Positions 42,890 to 51,165 of a DNA stretch of 64,000 nucleotides are shown piece after piece; the first letter of the stretch is position 1, and each line of letters opens with the position of its first letter. The DNA comes from an uncultured Pseudomonadota bacterium (GTDB taxonomy: Bacteria; Myxococcota_A; UBA9160; PR03): contig CAADGG010000100.1 of NCBI GenBank assembly GCA_900696485.1, forward strand, positions 1 through 64,000, read 5' to 3'. The notes below the pieces were generated by a model, which ran no database searches, was not told the DNA's origin, and worked only from the letters and a program-made list of their open reading frames with translations. A program made the translations under genes and the position numbers.

Positions 42890-44146
42890 ATGTCGATGTC
42901 CTTTCGCCCGCCGACTGCCCGCGACCGTCGGCGCTCGCGCGCCGCGGCGATCTATCGCCGGCTACTGCACGGCCGCCCGTTCGTCGGAATCACCGGCAGC
43001 GTGGCGAAGACGACGACGACGAAGCTGATCGGCGACGTCCTGGCCGCTCTCGGGCCCGGCCACGCGAGCGGACTCGGCGGCAACGCCGGCCCGCACATCC
43101 CGCGCGCGATCCTCGCCACGCGCCCGCGGCATCGCTACTGCGTGCAGGAGATCAGCGGACACCAACCCGGCGCGCTCGATACCGCGCTCGCCATCTTCCG
43201 GCCGAACATCGGGGTGGTGACGTGGATCGGCATGGATCACTGGAAGGCCTTCGGAGATCCGGCCGGGATCGCCGAAGAGAAGCGCAAGATGGTCTCGTGC
43301 CTGCCGGCCAGCGGGTGCGCCATCCTGAATGCCGACGACCCGGCCGTCCTCGCCATGGCGCCGTACACGCGCGCCCGGGTGCTGCGCTTCGGGCTTTCGC
43401 CGGCGGCAGACGTGCGGGCCGACGACGTGCAGTGCGCCTTCCCGACGCGGCTTTCGATGACCGTCCGGCACGCCGGGGTGTCGCTCCCGCTGCGCACCGG
43501 ATTGATCGGCGAGCACATGACCCATCCGGTGCTCGCGGCGATCGCCGTCGGCCTCGCCTGCGGCGTGCCGTTGCGCGAATGCGTCCGGCGCCTCGACGGC
43601 GTCACCGGACGGCGGCATCGCATGACGGCGCATCCGGCGCCGTCCGGCGCCACGTTCCTGCTCGACACCCGCAAGGCGCCGGTGTGGACCGTCGAGGCGA
43701 GTCTGCGCGTACTCGAACAGGCGCGGGCGCGGCGCAAGATCATCGTGATCGGGACGCTCTCGGACTACCGAGGCGCGGCCGCCCGGCCCTATCGCCGGGT
43801 GGCGCGCCGGGCGCTCGAGATCGCCGAGCACGTCTACTTCGTCGGCCCGGCGGCGCAGCGGGTGCGCAAGGAGGTCCCCGTCAACGGAGACCGCGATCTG
43901 CGCCTCTTCGAGACAGTCTGGGAGCTGCACGAGTTCCTGCACGGACGCCTCGGACCGGGCGACGTCGTGCTGGTGAAGAGCTCGCGCGTGGACCATCTGG
44001 AACGCCTGTTCGAGGCGCGGGTCGGCCCGCATGCCTGCTGGCTCACGCGCTGTGAGGTACGCGGGTGCTGCACGGACTGCAAGCGGCGCTTCGTGTCCGC
44101 ACGTCCCGAGCCGGGCGCACGGACTTCGTCCGACGCGGAGCCGTGA
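42890..44146 (+). CDS. MurF-like ligase
   Basis: ATP-dependent amino-acid ligase of the Mur family, 418 residues. The ATP loop is GITGSVAKTTTTK at residues 33-45, followed by NAGPHIPRAIL and NADDPAVLAM. The C-terminal domain has RKIIVIGTLSDYRG and GPGDVVLVKSSRVDHLERL, both typical of MurF. It is shorter than MurF and lacks a clear UDP-MurNAc-binding N-domain, so the acceptor is likely not a muropeptide. A cysteine-rich tail is appended: Cys 383, 388, 393, 394 and 397. Together with two ATP-grasp genes it points to non-ribosomal peptide-like bonding. Confidence 0.8.
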   Translation: MSMSFRPPTARDRRRSRAAAIYRRLLHGRPFVGITGSVAKTTTTKLIGDVLAALGPGHASGLGGNAGPHIPRAILATRPRHRYCVQEISGHQPGALDTALAIFRPNIGVVTWIGMDHWKAFGDPAGIAEEKRKMVSCLPASGCAILNADDPAVLAMAPYTRARVLRFGLSPAADVRADDVQCAFPTRLSMTVRHAGVSLPLRTGLIGEHMTHPVLAAIAVGLACGVPLRECVRRLDGVTGRRHRMTAHPAPSGATFLLDTRKAPVWTVEASLRVLEQARARRKIIVIGTLSDYRGAAARPYRRVARRALEIAEHVYFVGPAAQRVRKEVPVNGDRDLRLFETVWELHEFLHGRLGPGDVVLVKSSRVDHLERLFEARVGPHACWLTRCEVRGCCTDCKRRFVSARPEPGARTSSDAEP

Positions 44147-44262
44147 GCGCCGGATGCCGCCCCGCGGCAGAGCTCGGCGCCGTCGAAGCACCGCGCGGAC
44201 GAGCGCCGTTCTTCACCGTGCGACGTGCGTGCGTCTCGAGGCATACGGGCAGATGACGCCCT

Positions 44263-44286
44263 GCTCATGACGTCGCGCTCATGACG
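44263..44286. repeat. Direct repeat GCTCATGACG in a 213-bp intergenic region
   Basis: Two exact copies of GCTCATGACG (44263-44272 and 44277-44286) about 75 bases before the lipoprotein gene, in a stretch (44147-44359) without genes. Spacing of 14 bp, centre to centre, makes it a possible regulator site. No promoter could be assigned. Confidence 0.4.
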
Positions 44287-44359
44287 AGCGCGTTCAGCGG
44301 AACGAGAGATGCGCGTCACCTGCGCCGACTAGTGTCCGCTCCCCGAGGAGGGGAGAGCG

Positions 44360-44773
44360 ATGCAACGTCTGCTGCGGCGAGCGCTCATGATACTATTTTT
44401 GTGTATGCCGGGTCTGCTGGCCTGCTCGGTCTCGGCCGTCCGCGTGGAACTCGCGGATTTCGGGGCGGGCCGAACCGACGGGATCTGGCTGTGGAAGCCG
44501 GTCGCCGGAAGCTACGCGCGGCAGTGCCGGATCGACCTGTCGGATCCGTTCTGGCGGGAGGGCCGTGAGGTGGTCTCGTACCTCCAGTCTTGCCTCGACG
44601 GGCAGTCGTCGAACGTGCCGTGGACGGCCGAAGTCGAGCGCCTGCCGGGCGATCCGGAGACGGTCCGGCTCGTGCTGGTGTACCGACGTTCCGGAACCGC
44701 GCTGCCACACCGAGCGTCCGCGTTCAATGCGGCCGGCGAATCGGCGCTGTCGAGCACCAGTCTGATGCTCTGA
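44360..44773 (+). CDS. Small predicted lipoprotein
   Basis: A 137-residue exported protein. A short basic start (MQRLLRRAL), a hydrophobic helix and the lipobox LLAC place the lipidated cysteine near residue 22. The mature part is polar with two more cysteines (YARQCRIDL, YLQSCLDGQ), which may form a disulfide. No family recognised. A strong GAGGAGGGGAGAG site precedes ATG 44360. It is separate from the upstream MurF-like gene and precedes a hydrolase after 145 bases. Confidence 0.75.
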   Translation: MQRLLRRALMILFLCMPGLLACSVSAVRVELADFGAGRTDGIWLWKPVAGSYARQCRIDLSDPFWREGREVVSYLQSCLDGQSSNVPWTAEVERLPGDPETVRLVLVYRRSGTALPHRASAFNAAGESALSSTSLML

Positions 44774-44919
44774 GCCGACCGCGCAGGCAGCAACCGGGCG
44801 CTATGCGAGCCGTTCGGCTCGACCGGCATGAAGAGACGGCCCATCTGGAAGCCGTGATCGCCGTGGTCGAAGGTCGTCGCGCCGCCCCGGGCGGCGGACC
44901 GCGGCCAAGCCGGCGTATC

Positions 44920-45771
44920 ATGCCGACCCACCGCCAGCGGAGAATCGTCTTGCACCGCCCCGCGCAGTACGTCGAGACCGAGCACGGCCGGATCTGTCAT
45001 GTCGACAGCGGGGGAGCCGGGCCGGCGGTGTTGTTCCTGCACGGCAACTCGTCCGGCAAGGAGATCTTCGCCCGGCAGCTTGCGAGCGAGGCGTTGTGCA
45101 CCCGGCATCGCCTGCTCGCGTTCGATCTGCCGGGCCACGGCGGGAGCCAGGACGCGCCGGCCCCGGAACGCAGCTACTCGATCCACGGCTTCGCCGACGC
45201 CGCGATCGCATTCCTCGGCGCGCTCGGCATCGAGCGCGCGGTTCTCGTCGGCTGGTCGCTCGGCGGGCACATCGCTCTCGAACTGATGGCGCGCTGGCCC
45301 GGCACGATCGCCGCCTGGATCGTCGGGACACCGCCGGCCGGGCGCGCCGACATCGGCGCCGCCTTCCGCCCGTCACCACACATGGCATTGACGTTCCAGG
45401 AGTCGTTCACCGACGACGAGGCGCGCTGCTACGCGCAGGAGGCGATCGGCGCCGGCGTCCCGCTCGAACCCTGGATGCTCGCCGCGGCCCGCCGCGCCGA
45501 TGGCCGCTTCCGCCGGTGGATGGCCGAGTCCGCGCTCGCCGGGCGCGATCTCGACGGACGCGAGATCGCCGAGACCTCGCCACTGCCGCTGGCCGTCGTG
45601 TGCGGCGGTGACGATCCGTTCGTCGACACCGGGTATCTCGCAGCGGTGCGCTACCGCAACCTGTGGGCCGACCAGGTCCACATCTTCGAGGGTCTCGGGC
45701 ACGCCCCGTTCTGGGAAGCGCCGGAGCGTGTGGATCCGCTCTTCGCGCGCTTCCTCGCCGATGTCGCATGA
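44920..45771 (+). CDS. Alpha/beta-fold hydrolase
   Basis: A 283-residue serine hydrolase with an intact triad: nucleophile Ser113 in GWSLGGH, acid Asp231/232 in CGGDDPFVD and His261 in GLGHAPFWEAP. The oxyanion loop is LFLHGNSSG near residue 38. Homologues hydrolyse esters, lactones or C-C bonds of ring-fission products. It is followed by a promoter for the next operon, so it is probably transcribed alone. A longer start to 44803 is in frame but no ribosome-binding site supports it. Confidence 0.88.
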   Translation: MPTHRQRRIVLHRPAQYVETEHGRICHVDSGGAGPAVLFLHGNSSGKEIFARQLASEALCTRHRLLAFDLPGHGGSQDAPAPERSYSIHGFADAAIAFLGALGIERAVLVGWSLGGHIALELMARWPGTIAAWIVGTPPAGRADIGAAFRPSPHMALTFQESFTDDEARCYAQEAIGAGVPLEPWMLAAARRADGRFRRWMAESALAGRDLDGREIAETSPLPLAVVCGGDDPFVDTGYLAAVRYRNLWADQVHIFEGLGHAPFWEAPERVDPLFARFLADVA

Positions 45772-45827
45772 CGACCGACGACGTCGGCCGCGGCGTCGCT
45801 TGCCGAGCCGATCGAGCCCGGCCGGAT

Positions 45828-45857
45828 TTGACACGAGGATAATCGTTTAGATAAGAT
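45828..45857 (+). promoter_or_regulatory. Strong sigma70-type promoter upstream of the enoyl-CoA hydratase operon
   Basis: A perfect TTGACA (45828-45833), an 18-base spacer, and TAAGAT (45852-45857). It lies in a short AT-rich stretch that contrasts with the surrounding GC-rich sequence. The tandem repeats at 45912-45979 sit between it and the start codon, so they would be within the transcript leader. Confidence 0.7.
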
Positions 45858-45911
45858 ATTACCGACCTCGGCGGCCGGCCAGAAGCGTGCCGCAGGCGGG
45901 TCAGCATCCTC

Positions 45912-45979
45912 CGGTTCGCGCGATCGGACGGTTTGCTCGAACGTGCGGTTCACTCGAACGCGTGGTTTGCTCGAAACAG
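45912..45979 (+). repeat. Four tandem 17-bp units in the leader of the enoyl-CoA hydratase operon
   Basis: Units at 45912-45928 (degenerate), 45929-45945, 45946-45962 and 45963-45979. The clearest unit is CGGTTTGCTCGAACGTG; the others keep GGTT and CTCGAA at fixed places. They end 10 bases before the start codon, next to the Shine-Dalgarno GGGGAG. They could be an operator array or an RNA regulatory element. No known riboswitch was recognised. Confidence 0.75.
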
Positions 45980-45989
45980 GGGAGTTCCG

Positions 45990-46769
45990 ATGGACCCGGT
46001 GCAGCGGACCACGACACGCGGCGTGCTGAAGGTGACACTGGTCGATGTCGAGCACCGAAACGCGCTCGGCGGCGCGCTCGTGCAGGGCCTCTACGACGCC
46101 ATCGCCGACGCCAACGCGGACCCGAGGATTCGCGCCGTCGTCCTCACCAACGAGGGCAATACCTTCTGCGCCGGCGCCAACCTGAAGCAGCAGGGCGCCG
46201 GCGCCACGCCGGGCGCCACCGCGACGGTCGGCCTGGACGAGCTGCTGCGCAGCATCCAGACCTCGCCGACACCGATCCTCGGGCGCATCGCCGGCCACGT
46301 GGTGGGGGGCGGCAACGGGCTGGCCGCGGCGCTCGACGTCTCGATCGCCGCCGATGACGTGAAGTTCGGCTTCACCGAGGTCCGCCTCGGCGTCGTCCCG
46401 GCCATCATCTCGGTGGTGTGCCTCCCGAAGCTGCGGCGCGCCGACGCCCTGGAGACCTTCTTGCGCGGCCACCGCTTCTCGGCCGCACGGGCCGCGGAGA
46501 TGGGTCTGATCAATCGCGCGGTCCCCCGGGATCAGCTCGACGCGGCGATCGAGGAGGTGCTCGCCGACCTGCGCCTCGGCGGTCCGGAAGCGCTCGGCGT
46601 GGCCAAGCGGCTCGTGTACGAGGTGCCGGACCTCCCGCAGGACGATGCGTTCCGGCAGATGAGCCGGCTCTCGGCCGAACTGTTCCGCAGCCGGGAGGCA
46701 GCGGAAGGCATCGCGGCCTTCGCGACCCGCCGCAAGCCCACCTGGGCCGACGACGGCGACGACGCATAG
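45990..46769 (+). CDS. Enoyl-CoA hydratase/isomerase family protein
   Basis: Crotonase-fold protein of 259 residues. Marks are AVVLTNEGNTFCAGANLK (oxyanion loop 1 near residues 47-65), and GHVVGGGNGLAAALDVSIAADDVKFGFTEVRLG (loop 2 and the region of catalytic residues, near 108-140). The first catalytic glutamate position has Gly-Asn and the second a Glu in FTEVRLG, so the reaction could be hydration or another crotonase reaction. Start ATG 45990 with GGGGAG. First gene of a three-gene operon likely for acyl-CoA catabolism. Confidence 0.9.
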   Translation: MDPVQRTTTRGVLKVTLVDVEHRNALGGALVQGLYDAIADANADPRIRAVVLTNEGNTFCAGANLKQQGAGATPGATATVGLDELLRSIQTSPTPILGRIAGHVVGGGNGLAAALDVSIAADDVKFGFTEVRLGVVPAIISVVCLPKLRRADALETFLRGHRFSAARAAEMGLINRAVPRDQLDAAIEEVLADLRLGGPEALGVAKRLVYEVPDLPQDDAFRQMSRLSAELFRSREAAEGIAAFATRRKPTWADDGDDA

Positions 46770-46783
46770 CAGGAGACGAAGAC

Positions 46784-47587
46784 GTGTTGCAGGAGAGCCA
46801 GGACCTGATCGCCGAGGCGGACGAGCTGCACGCCTTCCTCTCGACGTTGCCGGAAGCCGACTGGAGCCGGCCGACCGCGTTCAAGCAGTGGACCCCCTGG
46901 GACGTCGTCGCGCATCTGCACTTCTTCGACTGCGTGTCGCTCGTCGCGCTCGCAGGCCGCGAACCCTTCGTCGCGCGCCGCGATGCGCTGATCCAGGCGA
47001 TCGTCGGCGGCGCCAGCAACACGGAACTCGCGCGCCGCGAGTATGGGCACCTCGCCCCCGCCGAGCTGCTCGCCCATTGGATCCGCACCTGTCACGACAT
47101 GGCGAAGCAGCTCGGGGAGTCCGGCCCGGAGCGCCGGCTCCCATGGTTCGGTCCGGACATGGGCGTGCGCATGTTCACGACCGCGCGTCTGATGGAAACG
47201 TGGGCCCACGGCCAGGCGGTCTATGACGTCGCCGGGGTGGCGCGCGTGCCGACGGATCGCTTGCGCCACATCGCGACGATCGGCGTCAAGACCTTCGGCT
47301 GGACCTTCGCGAACCGCCGCGTCGCGGCGCCCGGTCCGCCGCCGTACGTGCGACTCGTCGCACCATCGGGCGCGCTCTGGGAGTGGAACGAGCCGAACGA
47401 GCACGAGTTCGTCCGCGGCGACGCGCTCGACTTCTGCCAGGTGGTCGCCCAGACACGCCACGTCGCCGACACCCCGCTCGAGGTCGTGGGACCGGTCGCC
47501 ACACGCTGGATGTCGATCGCCCAGTGTTTTGCCGGCCCGCCGGAGGATCCGCCGCCGCCTGGCGCTCGGACCATCGCCGGCGGATAG
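46784..47587 (+). CDS. TIGR03084-family metal-binding protein (DinB/mycothiol maleylpyruvate isomerase fold)
   Basis: A 267-residue member of the family with a DinB-like four-helix metal site. Typical elements are the N-terminal helix ADELHAFLSTLPEADWSRPT, TPWDVVAHLHFFD (metal His in VAHLH near residue 44), and METWAHGQAVYD (near residue 140), which together give three His ligands. It also has the family PVATRWMSIAQCFAGPPEDPPP C-terminus. The function of the family is not established. Start is GTG 46784 preceded by AGGAGA. It lies in an operon with a hydratase and a flavin oxidoreductase. Confidence 0.85.
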   Translation: MLQESQDLIAEADELHAFLSTLPEADWSRPTAFKQWTPWDVVAHLHFFDCVSLVALAGREPFVARRDALIQAIVGGASNTELARREYGHLAPAELLAHWIRTCHDMAKQLGESGPERRLPWFGPDMGVRMFTTARLMETWAHGQAVYDVAGVARVPTDRLRHIATIGVKTFGWTFANRRVAAPGPPPYVRLVAPSGALWEWNEPNEHEFVRGDALDFCQVVAQTRHVADTPLEVVGPVATRWMSIAQCFAGPPEDPPPPGARTIAGG

Positions 47588-47600
47588 AGGAGAGCGTCGC

Positions 47601-48719
47601 GTGCAGACCCGTGTCGCCGCCGAGCTGGGCCTCGAGTTCCCGATCTTCGCCTTCACCCACTGCCGGGACGTCGCGGCGGCCGTGTCGCGAGCCGGCGGTC
47701 TCGGCGTGCTGGGCGTCGCCGGGCACTCGCTCGAAGACCTGGAGATGGAGCTCGACTGGATCGAACAGCAGGTCGGTGACAAGCCCTACGGCGTCGACCT
47801 GCTGCTGCCGACCCGCTTCGTCGGCAGTGACCGGGGTGGTCTGTCCCGAGAAGAGCTCGAGACGCGGATCCCCGACGAGCACCGGCGCTTCGTCGACGAG
47901 CTGCTGGCTCGGCACGAGGTGCCGCCGCTGCGGCCCGGCGCGAACGTCAGCTCCGAGTTCAGTGTCGGCTACGAGAATCAGCGCGACGTGATCGATCTCG
48001 TGTTCCGGCATCGCATCCGGCTGATCGCCTCGGCGCTCGGGCCGCCACCGCCGTGGATGATCGAGAAGGGCCGCGAGCACGGCGTCCAGGTGGCCGCGCT
48101 CGCCGGCACCGTCGAGCACGCCCGCCGCCACGCCGAAGCCGGGGTCGACATCGTGGTGGCGCAGGGCACCGAAGCGGGCGGCCATACCGGTGAGATCTCG
48201 ACGATGGTGCTGGTTCCCGAGGTCGTCGACGCCGTCGCCCCGATTCCGGTGCTGGCGGCCGGCGGCATCGGCAGCGGGCGCCAGATTGCCGCCTCGTTGG
48301 CGCTCGGCGCCCAGGGCGTCTGGATGGGTTCCGCCTGGCTCACCACCGAGGAGGCCGAGACCCATCCGGTCGTCAAGCAGAAGTTCCTGCGTGCGTCGTC
48401 GAGCGACACCGTGCGCAGTCGTTCGCTCACCGGCAAGCCGGCACGCATGCTGCGCAGCGCCTGGACGGAAGCGTGGGAGGATCCCGCCAATCCCCGGCCG
48501 CTGCCGATGCCGCTGCAGCCGCGCCTGGTCCGGGAGGCGCAGGCGCGCATCGCGCGCTCGGCGCACAAGAGCCATGGCGCCGCCGAGCTCTCCAGCTACT
48601 TCGTCGGCCAGATCGTCGGCTCGCTCCAGCACGTGAAGTCCGTCCGCAGCGTGATGGAGGAGCTGGTGCAGGAGTACGCCGACACGATGGAGCGGCTGGA
48701 CGCCTGGGCGAAGTCGTAA
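47601..48719 (+). CDS. Nitronate monooxygenase-like NAD(P)H-dependent flavin oxidoreductase
   Basis: A 372-residue FMN-binding TIM barrel. Start GTG 47601 after GAGGAG. Blocks: TRVAAELGLEFPIFAF, a flavin-binding VDIVVAQGTEAGGHTGE (near residue 190) and PVLAAGGIGSGRQIAASLALGAQGVWMG (near 220-245), characteristic of the 2-nitropropane dioxygenase family. The catalytic His of nitronate monooxygenases is plausibly in AGGHTGE. Homologues also serve as enoyl or other flavin reductases, so the substrate is open. Last gene of the hydratase operon. Confidence 0.9.
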   Translation: MQTRVAAELGLEFPIFAFTHCRDVAAAVSRAGGLGVLGVAGHSLEDLEMELDWIEQQVGDKPYGVDLLLPTRFVGSDRGGLSREELETRIPDEHRRFVDELLARHEVPPLRPGANVSSEFSVGYENQRDVIDLVFRHRIRLIASALGPPPPWMIEKGREHGVQVAALAGTVEHARRHAEAGVDIVVAQGTEAGGHTGEISTMVLVPEVVDAVAPIPVLAAGGIGSGRQIAASLALGAQGVWMGSAWLTTEEAETHPVVKQKFLRASSSDTVRSRSLTGKPARMLRSAWTEAWEDPANPRPLPMPLQPRLVREAQARIARSAHKSHGAAELSSYFVGQIVGSLQHVKSVRSVMEELVQEYADTMERLDAWAKS

Positions 48720-48757
48720 CGGCGCCCCGCACCGGCGCTGCCCGGCTCGTCGGCCGG

Positions 48758-49411
48758 TCAGCCGTGCTCGAGGCCGCGCAGGATGATCTCGGCGACGGCG
48801 TCGGTCGTGACCTTCGGGGACGCACGCAGAGTCTCCGCCACCTCGGGCCGGGCGAACTCGCGACCGAGTCCGCCGAGCACGTGGGCGACTGCGGCGGTAT
48901 CGATGGCGGCGATCTGACGCTCCGCCACGGCGCGATCGAGCAGGCTCCGCGTCACGGCGATCACGTAGCTCTCGTGCGTATCGACCAGACGCGGAGCGCC
49001 GGAGATGCGGACCAGCTCCCGCGCGTAGCCGACCGTGGTGGGCTGCAGCGCCTCGCTGACGGCGCGCAGGTAGGAGCGCAGCGCTTCGAGCGGAGACATC
49101 GCGGCATGCAGCGGTTCGATCGCCGCACGGCCGATCCGATGCAGGCGCCGGTCGACGACGGTGAGGACCAGCTCGTCCTTGCTGGCGGAGATCCCGTAGA
49201 GGGTGCGCAGGGAACAGTTCACCTGCGCCGCGATCTGCGCCATCGTGAGGTCGGCGAAGCCTTCCGCTGAGAACAGCTCCTCCAGCTCGTCGAGCAGCTC
49301 GCGTTGTCGGGCCGTGAGCCGGCGCTCGGTCTCGGGCGGCAGCAGCGGCTTCGGCGCCTGCACGCCGGGAAAGCGGACGCGCTCGCCGGGCCGGGCTCGC
49401 CGCGTGCTCAA
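48758..49411 (-). CDS. TetR family transcriptional regulator
   Basis: A 217-residue repressor, predicted start TTG at 49411 (overlapping the AtuA stop as TTGA); the frame further upstream lacks a supported start. The N-terminal helix-turn-helix lies at about residues 30-70, with FADLTMAQIAAQVNCSLRTLYG as the recognition helix. The C-terminal ligand domain is helical. It is the last gene of the carboxylase operon, so it likely senses an acyl-CoA or terpenoid and controls the same operon, possibly at the promoter at 54799-54827. Confidence 0.88.
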   Translation of the reverse strand: MSTRRARPGERVRFPGVQAPKPLLPPETERRLTARQRELLDELEELFSAEGFADLTMAQIAAQVNCSLRTLYGISASKDELVLTVVDRRLHRIGRAAIEPLHAAMSPLEALRSYLRAVSEALQPTTVGYARELVRISGAPRLVDTHESYVIAVTRSLLDRAVAERQIAAIDTAAVAHVLGGLGREFARPEVAETLRASPKVTTDAVAEIILRGLEHG

Positions 49412-51165
49412 CGGAGCAGCGCCGTCGGGAGTTCCACCACGCGCGCGCGCAGCCATTCGCCGAGGCTCTTGGCCTGCGGATCCTGCCGCGTCGACGCCGC
49501 GACGCCTTCTTCGAGCAGACCGATGAGTACGAAGTTGAGCGAGCGCAGGTTCGGCAGCCGGTGGCGTTCGATCGCGAGCGGCGCGACTTCCGGCAGCAGC
49601 GCGCGGAGCCGGTCGATCGTGAGGAAGCCGTCGAGCCACGCCCAGGCTTCGTCGCTGCGCGCAAAGACGCCGAGGTTGGCGTTGCCGCCCTTGTCGCCGG
49701 AGCGCGCCCCGAACACGCGTCCCAGCGGTTCGCGCGTGGTGGCGCCGGCCGGGGCCGAGACGGCCGGCTCCGGCGGCGGCGTGACGGAGGCCGGCGCCGG
49801 CGGGATCACCGACGAAACCTCGCGCGTCTCACCGCCGAGCACGACCACCTGCTGCGGAACCACCTGCGCCGGCACACGGGCCGGCTCGTACACCCCGAAC
49901 GGACGCCCGGCGCCGGGGCCGCCGCCCACTCCGAAGAAACCCGGGATGCTCGCGAGCGCCAGCTCGATCACCGCATTCGAGAAGGCGCGGCCCACCTTCT
50001 TCTCGTCGGGATCCTTGGCGCTGATCTTCAGGATCGCCACGGCCTCCTCGTTCGTCGCCGGATCCGGCTTGTCGGTCCGGATCAGACGCGTCTTCACCGC
50101 CGCGAAGTCGGCCGGCTGGTACGGGCAGGCCTGCCAGAACGACGCCTCGACGAGCCGCGCCTTGGCTTCGATGTCGAGGCCCGTCAGACACACGTTCATG
50201 TCGTTTCGGAAGCCGCCGTGGCGGTTGATGCAGACCTTGAGCGTCGCGGGCGGGGGCTCCCCCTGCACCCCGGAGATGCGCACGCGGTCCGGCGCCACGG
50301 CATCGAGCTGGATGGTGTCGAAGCGCGTCGTGACGTCGGGGCCGAAGTAGTGCGGGCTGCCGATCTCGTAGAGCAACTGGGACGTCACCGTCCCGATCGA
50401 CACCTGGCCCCCGGTGCCGTCGTGCTTGCCGATCACCGAAGAGCCGTCGGCGGCGATCTCGGCCCACGGGAAGCCGACCCGCTCCATGCCCGGAACCTCG
50501 GTGAAGAACGAATAGTTGCCGCCTGTGGCCTGCGTGCTGCACTCGATCACGTGCCCGGCCACCACGGCGCCGGCCAGCGGGTTCCAGTCGTGGCGGCTCC
50601 AGCCGTGGTGCCAGGCCGCCGGACCGCACACGATCGCGGCATCCGTACAGCGGCCGGTGATCACGATGTCGGCGCCCTGTTCGAGCGCCTCGACGATCCC
50701 CCAGCAGCCGAGGTAGGCGTTGGCGGTGAGGAACGCCGATGCGTCCCGGATCGGCTCGTCGCGATCGAAGTGCTGGAGCTGCTGCGCGGCGATCAGCTCC
50801 TGCATGCGCGGGACGAGATCGTCACCGCGCACGTACGCGATCTTCGGGTGCAGGCCCAGCTTGTGCGCCACCTCCGCGACGGCGTCGGCGCAGCCGTCGG
50901 GGTCGAGGCCGCCGGCGTTCGAGACCACCTTGATGCCGCGGTCCAGGCAGGTGCCCATCACCTGCTCCATCTGCTTGACGAAGGTGTGCGCATAGCCGCC
51001 GCCCGGCCGCTTGATCCGCGTGCGGGCGAGGATCAGCATCGTCAGTTCGGCCAACCAGTCGCCGGTCAGCACGTCGATGGGTCCGCCCTCGACCATCTCA
51101 CGCGCGGCCGACTGGCGATCGCCGAAGAAGCCGGAGCAGTTCGCGATGCGGATCGGATCGGCCAT
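49408..51165 (-). CDS. AtuA/DUF1446-like protein
   Basis: A 585-residue protein of the acyclic terpene utilisation AtuA family. The N-terminal part contains IANCSGFFGDRQSAA, TGDWLAELTML, VVSNAGGLDPDG and GRCTDAAIVCGPAAW, typical of DUF1446; the C-terminal part with FGARSGDKGGNANLG near 490 is the second conserved domain. Its biochemical role is not settled. ATG 51165 shares one base with the stop of the biotin carboxylase gene. In known clusters it sits beside a geranyl-CoA or similar carboxylase, as here. Confidence 0.9.
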   Translation of the reverse strand: MADPIRIANCSGFFGDRQSAAREMVEGGPIDVLTGDWLAELTMLILARTRIKRPGGGYAHTFVKQMEQVMGTCLDRGIKVVSNAGGLDPDGCADAVAEVAHKLGLHPKIAYVRGDDLVPRMQELIAAQQLQHFDRDEPIRDASAFLTANAYLGCWGIVEALEQGADIVITGRCTDAAIVCGPAAWHHGWSRHDWNPLAGAVVAGHVIECSTQATGGNYSFFTEVPGMERVGFPWAEIAADGSSVIGKHDGTGGQVSIGTVTSQLLYEIGSPHYFGPDVTTRFDTIQLDAVAPDRVRISGVQGEPPPATLKVCINRHGGFRNDMNVCLTGLDIEAKARLVEASFWQACPYQPADFAAVKTRLIRTDKPDPATNEEAVAILKISAKDPDEKKVGRAFSNAVIELALASIPGFFGVGGGPGAGRPFGVYEPARVPAQVVPQQVVVLGGETREVSSVIPPAPASVTPPPEPAVSAPAGATTREPLGRVFGARSGDKGGNANLGVFARSDEAWAWLDGFLTIDRLRALLPEVAPLAIERHRLPNLRSLNFVLIGLLEEGVAASTRQDPQAKSLGEWLRARVVELPTALLR

